A DNA stretch of 5,348 nucleotides from Pseudomonadota bacterium (GTDB lineage: Bacteria > Pseudomonadota > Alphaproteobacteria > Rhizobiales > Aestuariivirgaceae), in NCBI GenBank assembly GCA_016522385.1, contig JAEKFU010000447.1, positions 1 through 5,348 of the forward strand, read 5' to 3'. The notes below the pieces were generated by a model. It was not told the origin of the DNA. It saw nothing but the letters and a program-made list of their open reading frames with translations, and made no database searches. Below are positions 5,210-5,348 of the stretch, piece after piece. Positions within the stretch are counted from its first letter, which is position 1. The number at the start of each line of letters is the position of its first letter. The translations under genes were made by a program, and so were the position numbers.

Positions 5210-5278
5210 CATTGCCCCCTGGCATGCCTTTGGGTGCTCAAGGAAACGAGGTGATCGAAACTTAACGTTACGTAATCA

Positions 5279-5306
5279 AATTTAATGATGCAAAGTTTGA
5301 TGCCAA
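5279..5306 (-). promoter_or_regulatory. Promoter candidate in the AT-rich right edge
   Basis: On the minus strand, TTGGCA (5306-5301, 5 of 6 consensus bases) and TAAATT (5284-5279, 4 of 6) are 16 bases apart. A transcript from here would start near 5272 and carry the small ORF at 5108-5209 and a 400-base leader before ruvC. Consensus matching only. Confidence 0.3.
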
Positions 5307-5348
5307 AGACAAACGTTCATTGCAACAACATGTCGCAAGTTGATGTTG

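Larger units (their letters stand above)
4865..5348. other. Region upstream of ruvC without a supported full-size gene
   Basis: About 480 bases in which no recognisable protein family appears on either strand. It holds the minus-strand promoter candidates at 4930-4958 and 5279-5306, an inverted repeat at 4991-5010, a possible 33-residue small ORF at 5108-5209 and a foldable segment at 5126-5167. The last 90 bases are clearly richer in A and T than the rest of the window, as expected near a promoter or gene boundary. No alphaproteobacterial LexA box (GTTC-N7-GTTC or GAAC-N7-GAAC) was found by eye. Confidence 0.6.

Noticed and set aside
5285..5348. Plus-strand ATG frame running off the right edge (possible divergent gene)
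   Set aside because: Only 21 codons are visible, with no Shine-Dalgarno before the tandem ATGs and no recognisable sequence. It cannot be judged without more sequence.
5326..5348. Inverted repeat CAACAT-N11-ATGTTG at the right edge
   Set aside because: Six-base arms cut by the window end, with no T-run; chance is a sufficient explanation with this little context.

Overview
The window is a chromosomal segment from a moderately GC-rich alphaproteobacterium. The order ruvC-ruvA-ruvB next to ybgC-tolQ-tolR-tolA, together with the character of the RuvB, TolQ and TolR proteins, points to Hyphomicrobiales (rhizobia-like). This placement is by recognition of protein families and gene order, not by a database search. 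Every convincing gene lies on the minus strand, so transcription runs from the right edge towards the left.

Right part (about 4865-5348): roughly 480 bases upstream of ruvC with no convincing full-size gene. It holds an AT-rich patch near the right edge, two weak promoter candidates, a possible 33-residue small ORF with a good Shine-Dalgarno sequence, and several inverted repeats. I found no alphaproteobacterial LexA box (GTTC-N7-GTTC) here, although ruv genes are often under SOS control.

Centre (4864-2017): a tightly packed set in the order ruvC, ruvA, a small two-helix membrane protein, ruvB and ybgC. The first four genes are joined by three successive 4-base ATGA stop/start overlaps, and ruvB overlaps ybgC by 8-11 bases. 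RuvA, RuvB and RuvC form the Holliday-junction branch-migration and resolution machine. YbgC is the hot-dog thioesterase usually found with tol-pal. The unrecognised membrane protein inserted between ruvA and ruvB, with its own strong ribosome binding site, is the most interesting item in the window.

Spacer (1764-2016): 253 bases between ybgC and tolQ. It contains a 39-base composite inverted repeat and probably the 5' untranslated region, and perhaps the promoter, of the tol genes.

Left part (1763-1): tolQ, tolR and the 5' part of tolA, with gaps of only 17 and 20 bases. These encode the proton-driven inner-membrane motor of the Tol-Pal system, which maintains outer-membrane integrity and constriction at division. 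TolA has a Pro/Glu/Lys-rich linker instead of a long Ala-rich helix, and it runs off the left edge before its C-terminal domain.

Apart from the small ruv-operon membrane protein and some untested regulatory structures, this is conserved housekeeping DNA. I see no mobile elements, CRISPR arrays, tRNA or rRNA.
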